Positions 17,107 to 25,600 of a stretch of DNA of 64,000 bases are shown here, piece by piece. Source of the DNA: Bradyrhizobium sp. STM 3843. Its GTDB lineage: Bacteria; Pseudomonadota; Alphaproteobacteria; Rhizobiales; Xanthobacteraceae. The translations under genes were made by a program, and so were the position numbers. Numbering within the stretch: position 1 is the stretch's first letter; each line of letters begins with the position of its first letter. The stretch lies in assembly GCF_000239815.1 (NCBI RefSeq), contig NZ_CAFK01000010.1, forward strand, positions 1 to 64,000, read 5' to 3'. The notes under the pieces were generated by a model that saw only the letters and a program-made list of their open reading frames with translations, was not told where the DNA came from and did not search any database.

Positions 17107-17643
17107 TCAGGCGCGGTTGCGGCGATGGCGATGCGCGCTGCGACTTGCATGAGCACGGGCGCGGACTGCTCCGTTTCGGACCACGGACTCCGTCGGCTCG
17201 GCACTCGGCGCGCTCGCAAAGGATTGCCGTAAGCTGTTGACGGCCTCGGTCAGGGTGGCGACCTGGTCGGAGAGCCGCTTGCTGTCGGCCTGCTGCGCGG
17301 CCAAGAGGCGTCGCATCGTCTGCAGCTGGTCCTGCACCATCTGCAGCTGATCAATGGATTCCTGCTGGGTTGCTTCGAGGCCCTTGGTCTTTTCCACCAG
17401 TTGCTCGGAAGCCTGCGCGGTGCGCGCCTGCAGCTGGCGCGCCGCCGCCATGCGATCGGGCTCAGGCGTAGATCCGCCATAGGCGCGCCACAGCGCGATG
17501 GTGGCAATGCCGACCACCAGCACCAGCAAGGCTGCGGCTGCAAGCGCGATCGGCTGCGTGCCGATCAGCTTGGGATCAACTGATTTGGGAGCATGTGGTC
17601 TGGTATCGCGCGTCAATGGATGCATCGCAAAACCCGCCGTCAT
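17107..17643 (-). CDS. Membrane-anchored coiled-coil protein
   Basis: About 178 residues if the ATG at 17643 is used (one at 17625 is an alternative; a longer frame to 17847 lacks support). One transmembrane helix at about 32-52 (PIALAAAALLVLVVGIATIALW) is followed by heptad-rich sequence from about 60 to 130 (ESIDQLQMVQDQLQTMRRLL and DQVATLTEAVNSLRQSF). The C-terminus is Arg/His-rich (RARAHASRSAHRHRRNR). It resembles small inner-membrane coiled-coil proteins of rhizobia; function unknown. Confidence 0.7.
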   Translation of the reverse strand: MTAGFAMHPLTRDTRPHAPKSVDPKLIGTQPIALAAAALLVLVVGIATIALWRAYGGSTPEPDRMAAARQLQARTAQASEQLVEKTKGLEATQQESIDQLQMVQDQLQTMRRLLAAQQADSKRLSDQVATLTEAVNSLRQSFASAPSAEPTESVVRNGAVRARAHASRSAHRHRRNRA

Positions 17644-17895
17644 CGAAAAAACGTGGTGCCCTGACTGACAGTCAGCGCTTGACCCAAGCAAAACAACTTC
17701 GACATCCGCGGAGGCGGCAGCGATCGCCCCTCGTGCCGCCGATCTGACGTCGCCAGATCGGAGGCAATGGTAAGCTTCTATTGGAAAATTCGACAAAAAG
17801 GAGGCGAGCAGCCTCATTCGTGGCAGCCGAATGCTGCAGGACAGCAAATCGTCCAGCCCGAGACCACTTGGTTGCGAGGTGGAAACCCCGAGGAG

Positions 17896-18315
17896 CTACT
17901 GCGCGCTAGAGCAGTTCTTGCAGATCATCAGCTTCTGCTTCAACCGCTCCTCGTCGGCCTGGTCGAGCGCCTGCTGTTCCTCATAGCCGACATCTCTGCG
18001 GTAACCTGTTGTGGAGCGGGCCGACATGGCATCCACGCTGTCAGCCTTGCGCCGGGCTTGTTTCCGCGCCGGTCGCACCTCGATGGAGTCGCTGTCTGAT
18101 CCCATCGATTCCGTGGCGTAGAGGCCGTCCTCATCCGAGGCGGCAGCCACGGCCCTGGCTGGGGCGGGCGCCGCCGCAGGTGCGAGCGCTGCAGCCGGCG
18201 CGGGTGCCAAGCTACCTGCCAGCGGCGCGTTGCAGCTGCTCGGCGAGAGGCAGCAGTTCGAGAGGGTGACCGCTGCGGCGAGCAGCATGGCGCTTCGCAA
18301 TATCATCATGGCCAT
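17896..18315 (-). CDS. Putative small lipoprotein
   Basis: 139 residues. A hydrophobic N-terminus (MILRSAMLLAAAVTLSNCCL) ends in a possible lipobox before the first cysteine. Then comes an Ala/Pro-rich linker and a charged C-terminal half (SDEDGLYATESMGSDSDSIEVRPARKQARRK). The last residues, CKNCSSAQ, hold a CxxC pair. No family is recognised. It precedes nothing on its strand within 140 bp. Confidence 0.65.
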   Translation of the reverse strand: MAMMILRSAMLLAAAVTLSNCCLSPSSCNAPLAGSLAPAPAAALAPAAAPAPARAVAAASDEDGLYATESMGSDSDSIEVRPARKQARRKADSVDAMSARSTTGYRRDVGYEEQQALDQADEERLKQKLMICKNCSSAQ

Positions 18316-18400
18316 TACCTAAGACGCAGGAGGTCGGAAAGTTCAAGGCTGACCTTAGCGGATCGGCCCACGAAGTCTCGCCATACGTTTAAAGCAAGGC

Positions 18401-18441
18401 CGAAAAAAGTTGCGGCCAGGCCTTGGGGGAGGCCTGGCCGC
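18401..18441 (-). terminator. Rho-independent terminator of the transglutaminase-like gene
   Basis: A perfect 12-bp stem (18412-18423 with 18430-18441; GCGGCCAGGCCT arm) with a 6-base loop is followed on the minus strand by ACTTTTTTC. It ends transcription about 75-115 bp after the stop at 18515. Confidence 0.85.
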
Positions 18442-18455
18442 GCGCGAACCGGTCT

Positions 18456-18476
18456 GGGACGGGGAGGGGTGGGGAT
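18456..18476. repeat. G-rich 19-bp motif, copy 1, with G-quadruplex pattern on the + strand
   Basis: GACGGGGAGGGGTGGGGAT at 18458-18476 recurs exactly at 28663-28681. With the preceding GGG (18456-18458) it gives four G-runs of three or more, a G-quadruplex pattern. Relative to the minus-strand gene it lies in the 3'UTR, as a C-rich RNA. Confidence 0.6.
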
Positions 18477-18514
18477 GTGACCGGGTCGCGTAACTCCGTT
18501 TGTTTTGGTCGCTG

Positions 18515-19141
18515 TCAGCGCTCTTTCGCGCTCGCAGTTGCCACCGCCGGTCGGCCGTCGCCCAATGAGACCCAAACATTGGGGTCACTTTGCGATTGCC
18601 GCTTCACGAAGCGGTAGCCAGTTTCGGTCCAGGCGACGACGTTTTCGTTCTGGTTGTCGAGAATGAACTCGCCCTTGTCGGTCTTGACGGTCAGCACCGC
18701 ATGGCCTTCGCCTTTGCGGTCGCGCACCACCGTGATCAGCAGCGCCTCGCGTGGCCAGCCGGCATCGATCAGCAGCTTGCGCTTGAGCAGGACGTAATCC
18801 TCGCAATCTCCGTAGCCGTCGGTCGGCAGCGACCACTTCTCGACCACGCCCCAATGATCCATGTCGGTCATCGGCTTGACGTTCTCGTTGACCCAGCGGT
18901 TGACCTTCAGCAGGTCGCGCCAAGCGGTCTGTGACAGCACGATATCGCGGGGCTGAGAGGGAGTGCCACGGCACTCCTCCGGCGTGTCAGTGCAGAACTC
19001 GATCCAGCCGATCGGCGCGCGGGTCGTGTCGCCCAGGCTTGCGTAGAGCACTCGCTCATCTGCGGCATGGGCGGCTGCGCCCATTGCCAACAAGATGGCG
19101 CCCGCCGCCAACCCTTTCCCCAGTCCCGTCCGCTTGACCAT
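18515..19141 (-). CDS. Transglutaminase-like cysteine peptidase (BTLCP family)
   Basis: 208 residues from the ATG at 19141. A signal peptide (GAILLAMGAAAHA) is cleaved before ADERV, so it is periplasmic. The catalytic triad of bacterial transglutaminase-like cysteine proteinases is present: Cys113 in GYGDCEDYVLLKRKLL, His147 in GEGHAVLTV and Asp162 in FILDNQ. The best-studied members (LapG) cleave adhesins under c-di-GMP control; this one has no visible calcium site or LapD partner nearby, though a PilZ protein is adjacent. A strong terminator follows. Confidence 0.92.
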   Translation of the reverse strand: MVKRTGLGKGLAAGAILLAMGAAAHAADERVLYASLGDTTRAPIGWIEFCTDTPEECRGTPSQPRDIVLSQTAWRDLLKVNRWVNENVKPMTDMDHWGVVEKWSLPTDGYGDCEDYVLLKRKLLIDAGWPREALLITVVRDRKGEGHAVLTVKTDKGEFILDNQNENVVAWTETGYRFVKRQSQSDPNVWVSLGDGRPAVATASAKER

Positions 19142-19183
19142 TGTGGCCCCCGTTGTCGTTGGGACCACGTTTCGCACAAACAA

Positions 19184-19472
19184 TTTGCCCGGCCGCTAAG
19201 TACTCGAAGTACATTTAAGTTGAATCCAAGTAGAGGTTGAATCTGTTTTGAGCTTTACTTGAATCTCATTTGAGTAAAATCCAACAAAACTGCATTTAAT
19301 TAAAATGCGATGGATCTTGTCCGATCCTATTGATCTTGCTGGTTTTCTGCGCGCTTAGGTGCACGCACCTTACGCTCTGCGCGTTGGCCATGAACGCGCG
19401 CAACAGCCGGCGGCCGGTATCAGCCGACGCCGGTTGTCCCCGGAGACTTGCGGAATGGAGCGAGGCGGCGCT
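19184..19472. promoter_or_regulatory. AT-rich regulatory region with repeated TTGAATC motifs
   Basis: The 19200-19330 part is markedly AT-rich for this genome. It holds three exact TTGAATC copies (19220-19226, 19237-19243, 19259-19265) and a small palindrome GTACT-CGA-AGTAC (19200-19212). It lies just 5' of the transglutaminase-like gene on the minus strand (in minus-strand reading the motif is GATTCAA). Likely its promoter and control region. Confidence 0.5.
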
Positions 19473-20087
19473 TTACCGCGCGGTAACGCTCTCTTCGAGC
19501 GTTTCAGCCAATTGCGAATGCAGGAACTCGATCGCGAAACCGTCTTCGAGATTGCGCACGACGCGCGCGGCCACGCGTCCGAGCATCACCTGCGACTTCA
19601 AGGGCGGCTTGGTCTCCGCGGCAATGGCTGCACCCGACAGCGACAGGTCGATGATGCGGCAGGTCATCTTGGTGCCGTCGTCGAGCGTGAGCACGGCGAT
19701 CGGGTTGCGCGGAATGATACGATCGTGGCGGCGATCCTCCGGCAGATTGAGGATGTCGCGGTTGGCGAGCCAGGTCAGCTGTGCGGCCAGCTTGTCGCGT
19801 TTGCGTGCGGTTGCCCCGATCGTCATCGCAAAGCCGTTGTCGATGATCCGGGTGATCTTGCCCTCGACGCGACCGATATGGTCGAGATAGGCGATGACGC
19901 GGTCGCCGACATTGCCGATCCCAGGGGCAAGCAGCGCAAGTCCGCCGGGTGACATGTTGATCACCTGGCAGGGGAATTCACGCCGATCCGGCAGCATGTA
20001 GCGGCCGAGCAGGTGGACCTTCACCCGCTGAAAGCGACGGCGCTCCTCGGCGGCCGGAAGAGTCAATTTTTTGTTCGGCAACGCCAT
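19473..20087 (-). CDS. Tandem PilZ-domain protein
   Basis: 204 residues with two PilZ modules. The first has RRRFQRVKVHLLGRYM (RxxxR arginines) followed by INMSPGGLALLA, close to the (D/N)xSxxG motif. The second has RRHDRIIPRNPIAVL followed by IDLSLSGAAIAA. Both motif halves of the c-di-GMP binding site are therefore present twice. PilZ proteins are c-di-GMP effectors for motility, cellulose or adhesion. A GGDEF-EAL enzyme sits 13 kb away. The partner is not visible. Confidence 0.9.
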   Translation of the reverse strand: MALPNKKLTLPAAEERRRFQRVKVHLLGRYMLPDRREFPCQVINMSPGGLALLAPGIGNVGDRVIAYLDHIGRVEGKITRIIDNGFAMTIGATARKRDKLAAQLTWLANRDILNLPEDRRHDRIIPRNPIAVLTLDDGTKMTCRIIDLSLSGAAIAAETKPPLKSQVMLGRVAARVVRNLEDGFAIEFLHSQLAETLEESVTAR

Positions 20088-20141
20088 GTTTCGCCATTCA
20101 GTCCGGCTCTGTGGGATCGTACGACCCTACGTCCTTCAGGG

Positions 20142-20156
20142 TTAATGCGGCGTTAC
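20142..20156. promoter_or_regulatory. Imperfect CtrA-like box in the PilZ/MBL gap
   Basis: TTAA-TGCGGCG-TTAC: one mismatch from TTAA-N7-TTAA. It lies 55 bp upstream of the PilZ start on the minus strand. Weak evidence on its own. Confidence 0.25.
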
Positions 20157-20278
20157 GGGATGTTCCCGGCAGGCGTCGCACCGCGGAAAGGCAGCGCTTA
20201 GGTTTGCCGAAGCTGATAGGGAAGAAGACGTGCGCATCGCGTTTTCGCGGCGAGCCAATCAAATAGGGGGAAACAATC

Positions 20279-21253
20279 ATGCGATCTTTGATGGGCTTGG
20301 TGCTGGTGCTCGCCGGCGCCATGGTCGGATTTGCACCGGCTAACGCGGCCGACCTGAAGGTGACCCTGCTAGGCACCGGCACGCCGACGCCGCGGCTGTC
20401 GAGCTTCAGCGCGTCCACGCTGGTCGAAGCCGGGCCGGAGCGGCTCATCTTCGATCTCGGACGCGGGTCCACCATTCGCCTCTATCAGAAGAAGATCCCG
20501 CTCGGCTCGATCACCGCGCATTTCATCACCCACCTGCATTCCGACCACATCGTCGGTTTGCCTGACATGTGGCTGAGTGGCTGGCTCGGCACGCCCTGGG
20601 GCTCGCGTAAGTCGCCGATGGTGATCTTCGGTCCGAAGGGGACGGTTGCCATGACCGAAAATCTGACAAAGGCCTTTTCAGAGGACATCAGGATCCGGAT
20701 CGCCGATGAAGGCTATTCGCCCGTCGGCATTGCCTTCGCTGCGACCGATATCGAACCGGGACTTGTCTACGACCATAACGGCGTCAAGGTGACCGCGATC
20801 GAGGTCAATCACGGCGAGAAGATCAAGCCGGCGCTGGGCTATGTCGTCGAGTTCGACGGCAAGAAGGTCGTCTTGTCGGGAGATACCAAGCCCGATCCAA
20901 GGGTGGCGAAGGCGGCCGAAGGCGCTGACCTCTTGATCCACGAGGTCGCCATGATCGATCCAGAGCTGCTGAAGACATTTCCGAGCTACCGTGCCATCGA
21001 GGACCATCATACTTCGCCGGAGGAAGCCGGGAGAATCTTCTCCGAGGCCAAACCGAAGCTCGCGGTCTACTCACATATCGTCTTCGCGACCGTGAAGCCG
21101 GTGCAGGATGTGCCGGAGGACGCGCTGGTTGCGCGCACGCGAGCGAACTATCAGGGCCCGCTGATCGTCGGGCGCGATCTGATGTCGTTCGTCATCTCCG
21201 ATCACGTCGAGGCCTTTGCGCCGGACGGTACAGCGGCAAGTCTTGCACCATAG
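20279..21253 (+). CDS. Secreted metallo-beta-lactamase-fold hydrolase (RNase Z-like)
   Basis: 324 residues with a signal peptide (MGLVLVLAGAMVGFAPANA). The core begins VTLLGTGTPTPRLSSFSAS and has the HLHSDH metal motif, VNHGEKIKPALGYVVEF, the conserved Asp of LSGDTKPDP, and HHTSPEEAG. The order matches the RNase Z/arylsulfatase-like subgroup (ElaC-related). With a signal peptide it cannot process tRNA in the cytosol, so a periplasmic esterase or sulfatase role is more likely. It is 80 bp upstream of the AraC gene. Confidence 0.88.
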   Translation: MRSLMGLVLVLAGAMVGFAPANAADLKVTLLGTGTPTPRLSSFSASTLVEAGPERLIFDLGRGSTIRLYQKKIPLGSITAHFITHLHSDHIVGLPDMWLSGWLGTPWGSRKSPMVIFGPKGTVAMTENLTKAFSEDIRIRIADEGYSPVGIAFAATDIEPGLVYDHNGVKVTAIEVNHGEKIKPALGYVVEFDGKKVVLSGDTKPDPRVAKAAEGADLLIHEVAMIDPELLKTFPSYRAIEDHHTSPEEAGRIFSEAKPKLAVYSHIVFATVKPVQDVPEDALVARTRANYQGPLIVGRDLMSFVISDHVEAFAPDGTAASLAP

Positions 21254-21333
21254 AACGTGCACCCTAGAACAAGCCTTGCGCCCTCGAAACGGGCGCGATA
21301 CCGAGGAGCTCAAAGGGAAGAGAAACACGCCGC

Positions 21334-22254
21334 ATGCCGACCAAATTGGCCTCGCTGTCGAAGCTCGCGACCAAGCCTCCGGTGTTCGAGCACATCATGG
21401 TCGAGCCGTCGGAATCCTTCTTGTGGCGGTGCGATGACTATCCCTGGGAACGCAACGTCTGGAACTATCATCCGGAATATGAGATCCATCTGATCCGCAA
21501 CGCCTCGGGTGTCGCGCTGGTCGGCGATCACATCGGCCATTTCGGGCCCGGTCATCTCACCGTGGTCGGAAGCGGCTTGCCGCACGACTGGGTCACCGTC
21601 GTCGCGCCGGGCACCCGGATCCTGCAGCGCGACATCGTGCTGCAGTTTGATCCCGAGCGCATCAGGAGCGCCGCGTCAGTGCTGCCGGAGCTGGCGCAGG
21701 TCGATGCGTTCCTGAAGCGAGGGCTGCGCGGGCTCTCCTTCCATGGCGAGACCCAGCGCGTGGCCGCCGGCATGCTGGAGGAGATGGGGCGGATGAGCGC
21801 GCTCGCCCGGCTGTCGCATTTCCTGCGGCTGCTGCATCTTTTGAGCGTGTCCGAGGACTACGAGATCCTGTCGTCGGAAACCTTCACGCCAAATCTCGAT
21901 GTCAGCGCGCTGGCGACGATCCAGCGGGCACTGGGATTCATCCACCAGAACTTCAATCGCGAAATTGCGCTCAGCGACATCGCAGCGATGTTCGGTATGA
22001 GCGAAACCGCGTTCTCCAGGTTCTTCAAGAAGAACACCGGCAACACCTTCACCGAGCACGTCACGATCCTGCGGGTCGCCGAAGCCTGCAAGCTGTTGTC
22101 CGATACGACGACCGCCATTACCGACATCTGTTTTGAGGTCGGCTATTCCAACATCTCGAACTTCAATCGCAAGTTCAAGGAACGTCGCGGCATGACGCCG
22201 TCACGCTACCGCGAACTGGCCCGTCGTCGCACACGATCGCGACTGGCGGTGTAA
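21334..22254 (+). CDS. AraC-family transcriptional regulator
   Basis: 306 residues. The N-terminal cupin part (PEYEIHLIRNASGVALVGDHI, GHLTVVGSGLPHDWV) should bind the inducer. The C-terminal AraC DNA-binding domain has both helix-turn-helices: IALSDIAAMFGMSETAFSRFFK and ITDICFEVGYSNISNFNRKF. It directly precedes the polyol-type ABC operon in the same orientation, 259 bp upstream, and is the obvious regulator of it; inverted CATGCGCAAA elements in the gap are candidate sites. Confidence 0.92.
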   Translation: MPTKLASLSKLATKPPVFEHIMVEPSESFLWRCDDYPWERNVWNYHPEYEIHLIRNASGVALVGDHIGHFGPGHLTVVGSGLPHDWVTVVAPGTRILQRDIVLQFDPERIRSAASVLPELAQVDAFLKRGLRGLSFHGETQRVAAGMLEEMGRMSALARLSHFLRLLHLLSVSEDYEILSSETFTPNLDVSALATIQRALGFIHQNFNREIALSDIAAMFGMSETAFSRFFKKNTGNTFTEHVTILRVAEACKLLSDTTTAITDICFEVGYSNISNFNRKFKERRGMTPSRYRELARRRTRSRLAV

Positions 22255-22307
22255 TCGCCACAACGCGCTTGGAATCGAGCGCTGCTTTAGGCGTGCAACG
22301 CGCAGAT

Positions 22308-22384
22308 CATGCGCAAAGCAGGGTGTGATCCACCCTGGGGCGCGTCTTGCAAAAAAGTACAGGTTTTGCGCATGGCGACCGCTA
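22308..22384. promoter_or_regulatory. Candidate operator region between the AraC gene and the ABC operon
   Basis: CATGCGCAAA (22308-22317) and TTTGCGCATG (22375-22384) are perfect 10-bp inverted repeats. Between them CAGGGTG-TGATC-CACCCTG (22319-22337) is a second perfect inverted repeat. All lie 130-206 bp before the binding-protein start. They fit regulator sites, but the binding protein is inferred. Confidence 0.4.
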
Positions 22385-22513
22385 GGAAGCGGTCGGCGCG
22401 CTCGTATTTTCGCAATCAGCGGCGCATCCGAATGGCTCATGCAGATCAAGGACCAGCGATAAAGGTCCGAGCGCCGTGGTTCAGCAATGCCTTTGTTATC
22501 CAGGGAGGGAAGC

Positions 22514-23791
22514 ATGGCACTTCATAACCGGCTATCGGTTTATCTCAGCGGCGTCCTGCTATCGACGGCGCTCGCCGGGTCCGCATTTGCGCAGAGCTGC
22601 AGCGGCTCAATCAAGGTGCTGGCGCAGACGCGCGACGGCCTGACATTGGCCGAAAAGTACAAGGGCGAGTTCGAGAAGCTCAGCGGCGGCGCCACCTTCG
22701 ACATCGATTATCTGAACGAGAACGACCGCCGTGCCAAGACCAAGGCGGACGCCTCGACCGTCGGCAAATACAACGTCTACTATATCGACGAAGCCAACGT
22801 GGCGTTGTTCGCCTCGTCGAAATGGATCGTCCCGCTGCTCGACTACTATCCCAAGCAGTACGACTACTCGGATTTTGATCCCGGCCGCCAGAAGGTCGCG
22901 ACCTACGACGGCAAGCCGTGGTTTGCGCCGCTGACCGGCGGCGGTGATCTCCTGGTCTACCGCAAGGACTTGCTGGAAAAAGCCGGCGTCCAGCCGCCCA
23001 AGACGCTCGATGAATTCATCGCCGCCGTGAAGAAGCTGCACGATCCCGCCAACGGAGTTTATGGCATCGCGCTGCGTGGGCAACGCGGATCGGGCGCCAA
23101 TGTCTGGCGCTGGATGCCTTATTTCCGCGGCTTCGGCGGCAACTGGTTCGAAGGCAACACGCCGGTGTTCGACAGCGACGCTGCGGTCAAGGCAACCAAT
23201 ACCTATCTCGACTTGTTCAAATACTCCGCACCGGGCACGCAGACCGGCAGCTGGGACGAGTCGGTCGGCGCGTTTCTGTCTGGCCAGGTTGCGATGCTGG
23301 TCGAGTCGACGCCGCTGGTCGGCCTTGCGCTCGACCCGAAGGTCTCCAAGGTCGTCGGCAAGGTCGGCTATCTGCCGCCGCCAACGCCGCTGACCGGCGG
23401 CGGCTATGGACACGGCCTCGCGATCGGTGCCAAGGCGAACAAGACCGAGCAGGCGAAGGCCTGCGCCGGGCTCTTCATCGGCTGGGTGACGTCGAAGGAG
23501 AACGAGCAGCGGCGGCTGGACGCCGACCAGTTCAGCGAGCTCAATCGCACCAGCATCATGACCAGCGATGGCTTCGCCAAGAAATACGGCGCCGACCTCG
23601 GCAAGGCGCTCGCCGATACCGCGAAGGTGACGGCGGTCAACTTCTGGCAGGATCCGCAATGGCCCGATCTCGGCGACCACTGGGGCATCGAGCTCGAGGA
23701 ACTCGTGACTGGTACCCGGAAGGACGTGAAGGGCAGCCTCGACGAGCTCAACGAGTTCGCAAAAGGCCTGATGGCGAAGCGCAAGTCCTGA
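22514..23791 (+). CDS. Sugar/polyol ABC transporter substrate-binding protein
   Basis: 425 residues from the ATG at 22514, which follows AGGGAGGG. A Sec signal peptide (LSVYLSGVLLSTALAGSAFA) is cleaved before QSCSGS. The protein is a family 1 extracellular solute-binding protein (FEKLSGGATFDIDYLNENDRRAK, then GKPWFAPLTGGGDLLVYRKDLLEKAG). It delivers its ligand to the two permeases encoded next. The operon order resembles the sorbitol/mannitol smo systems of Rhodobacter; the ligand is inferred to be a polyol because a polyol-type dehydrogenase is encoded in the operon. Confidence 0.93.
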   Translation: MALHNRLSVYLSGVLLSTALAGSAFAQSCSGSIKVLAQTRDGLTLAEKYKGEFEKLSGGATFDIDYLNENDRRAKTKADASTVGKYNVYYIDEANVALFASSKWIVPLLDYYPKQYDYSDFDPGRQKVATYDGKPWFAPLTGGGDLLVYRKDLLEKAGVQPPKTLDEFIAAVKKLHDPANGVYGIALRGQRGSGANVWRWMPYFRGFGGNWFEGNTPVFDSDAAVKATNTYLDLFKYSAPGTQTGSWDESVGAFLSGQVAMLVESTPLVGLALDPKVSKVVGKVGYLPPPTPLTGGGYGHGLAIGAKANKTEQAKACAGLFIGWVTSKENEQRRLDADQFSELNRTSIMTSDGFAKKYGADLGKALADTAKVTAVNFWQDPQWPDLGDHWGIELEELVTGTRKDVKGSLDELNEFAKGLMAKRKS

Positions 23792-23909
23792 TCGGAAGGC
23801 TTCGATGAAGCGTGTGAGATGACGGCATGTACGTGTCGTCATCTCGCCTTTGCGCTAATCTCACCGCGCGGGACGCAAAGGGACGGGCCAAGGGAGGGAA
23901 TCGCCAGAT

Positions 23910-24773
23910 ATGAAGTCCAAAACCTCCTTGCCGGCGGTGTTCATCTCGCCCTCGATGATTGTGCTCGCCGTCCTGGCCTTCGTTCCGACCGTGTTCGCGA
24001 TCAATATCGCATTCCAGGACAAGCAGCTCAGCAGTGAGGACAGCCACTATGTCGGGTTGGCAAATTTCATCGCGCTGTTCTCCGACCGGCGCTTCCTGAA
24101 TTCGATCGTCGTCTCGCTGACCTGGGAGGTCATGACGGTCGTGGCTACGATGTGCATCGCGGTCCTGCTCGGCATCCTCATGTTCGAGGCCGCCTCGGCG
24201 CGCATGCGCAACATCCTGTCGGTGGTGTTCCTGATCCCCGTGCTGATGCCGCGGGTGTCCGCGGCCTTCGTCTGGAAATTCGCGTTTCACCCGCTGTTCG
24301 GCCTGGCCGTCTATCCCTACAAGGCGATCACGGGACAGCCGCTCGACCTCTTGGCCAACCCGTCGACGGCGCTCGCCACGGTCGCCTTTGTCGACGTCTG
24401 GCAATGGTCGCTGTTCTTTTCGGTGATCATCCTGCATCTGCTCGAGAGCCTGCCGCATGAGCCGCTGGAGGCGGCCGAGCTCGATCATGCACGGACCTGG
24501 GAGCGCTATGCTTATGTTGCGCTGCCGATGCTCAAGATTCCGCTCATCAGCCTCACATTCGTGAAGATGATCGAGTCGCTGCGCTCATTCGACCTGATCT
24601 ATGTGATGACGCGCGGCGGCCCGGGCATCAAGACCGAGACGCTCGACATGTACGCCTTCTCGCAGGGCTTCATCGAGTCCGGCAACATTTCCTATGCGTC
24701 GAGCATGGCCGTGCTGATGATGGTCGCCACGACCATCGCCTTCACCGCGCTGTGGAAGCGGGTGCACGCATGA
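23910..24773 (+). CDS. ABC transporter permease, sugar/polyol type (first subunit)
   Basis: 287 residues with six membrane helices, the first at SPSMIVLAVLAFVPTVFAINIAF. The cytoplasmic EAA loop that contacts the ATPase reads EAAELDHARTWERYAYVALPMLK. It is the MalF/UgpA-type half-permease. Its stop overlaps the next gene's start (ATGA at 24770-24773), so the two subunits are translationally coupled. Confidence 0.94.
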   Translation: MKSKTSLPAVFISPSMIVLAVLAFVPTVFAINIAFQDKQLSSEDSHYVGLANFIALFSDRRFLNSIVVSLTWEVMTVVATMCIAVLLGILMFEAASARMRNILSVVFLIPVLMPRVSAAFVWKFAFHPLFGLAVYPYKAITGQPLDLLANPSTALATVAFVDVWQWSLFFSVIILHLLESLPHEPLEAAELDHARTWERYAYVALPMLKIPLISLTFVKMIESLRSFDLIYVMTRGGPGIKTETLDMYAFSQGFIESGNISYASSMAVLMMVATTIAFTALWKRVHA

Positions 24774-25588
24774 GCAGCCGTGGCAGAGGCAAGTGGGTGG
24801 CGAAATCGGCTGTCGCTTTGGCGGCCGCAATTGCGGTGATTCCGGCGTTGTGGACGCTTCTGAACGCGTTCAAGAACCGGGTCGATCTCGTCACGCCAAC
24901 GCCGCTGCTGATCTTCCACCCGACGCTGGACAACATCCTGTATGTGCTTGGCCGTGAGAGCGTCACCGCGGGCCTGATCAACTCCATCCTGGTCTCGGGC
25001 GCCTCGGTCCTGATCGGCATGGTGCTCGGCCTGCCTGCGGCCTATGCAGTCGCGCGCTATCCGATCAAACGGGCCGACGATATCCAGTTCTTCGTGTTGT
25101 CGCTGCGGTTCCTGCCGCCCGTGGCGGTCGCGATTCCCTTGATGGTGATCTGGCTCGATCTCGGCCTCTATGACAGCCGCGTCGCGCTGATCGCGACCTA
25201 TACCTTGCTCACGCTGTCTTCCATCATCTGGCTCGCGGTGCCCGCATTCAAGCGCGTGCCGAAGGAAGTGGAGGAGGCGGCCAAGGTCGACGGCTACGGG
25301 CCTTATGCGATCTTCTTCCTGATCGCGCTGCCGGTCGCATCAAGGTCGCTGATCGGTGCGGTCGCCTTCAGCTTCGTGCTGGTCTGGAACGAGTTCCTGA
25401 TCGCGCTGATGCTGACCACGTCGGACGCCAAGACGCTGCCGATCGTCGCCTCCGAGCTGACCCAGCTCGGCCGCGACGTGCCCTGGGGCATCCTGAACGC
25501 GTCCGTCATTCTACTTTCGCTGCCGCCGCTGCTGTTCATCGGCATCCTCAGCGGCTTCCTCAACAGCGTCATCAAGAAGAAAGCCTGA
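24770..25588 (+). CDS. ABC transporter permease, sugar/polyol type (second subunit)
   Basis: 272 residues from the ATG at 24770 that overlaps the previous stop. Six helices are predicted; the EAA loop reads EEAAKVDGYGPYAIFFLIALP. It belongs to the MalG/UgpE-type half-permeases that pair with the preceding subunit. The next gene starts 13 bp downstream after an AAGGAGG site. Confidence 0.94.
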   Translation: MSSRGRGKWVAKSAVALAAAIAVIPALWTLLNAFKNRVDLVTPTPLLIFHPTLDNILYVLGRESVTAGLINSILVSGASVLIGMVLGLPAAYAVARYPIKRADDIQFFVLSLRFLPPVAVAIPLMVIWLDLGLYDSRVALIATYTLLTLSSIIWLAVPAFKRVPKEVEEAAKVDGYGPYAIFFLIALPVASRSLIGAVAFSFVLVWNEFLIALMLTTSDAKTLPIVASELTQLGRDVPWGILNASVILLSLPPLLFIGILSGFLNSVIKKKA

Positions 25589-25600
25589 AGGAGGTTCGTC

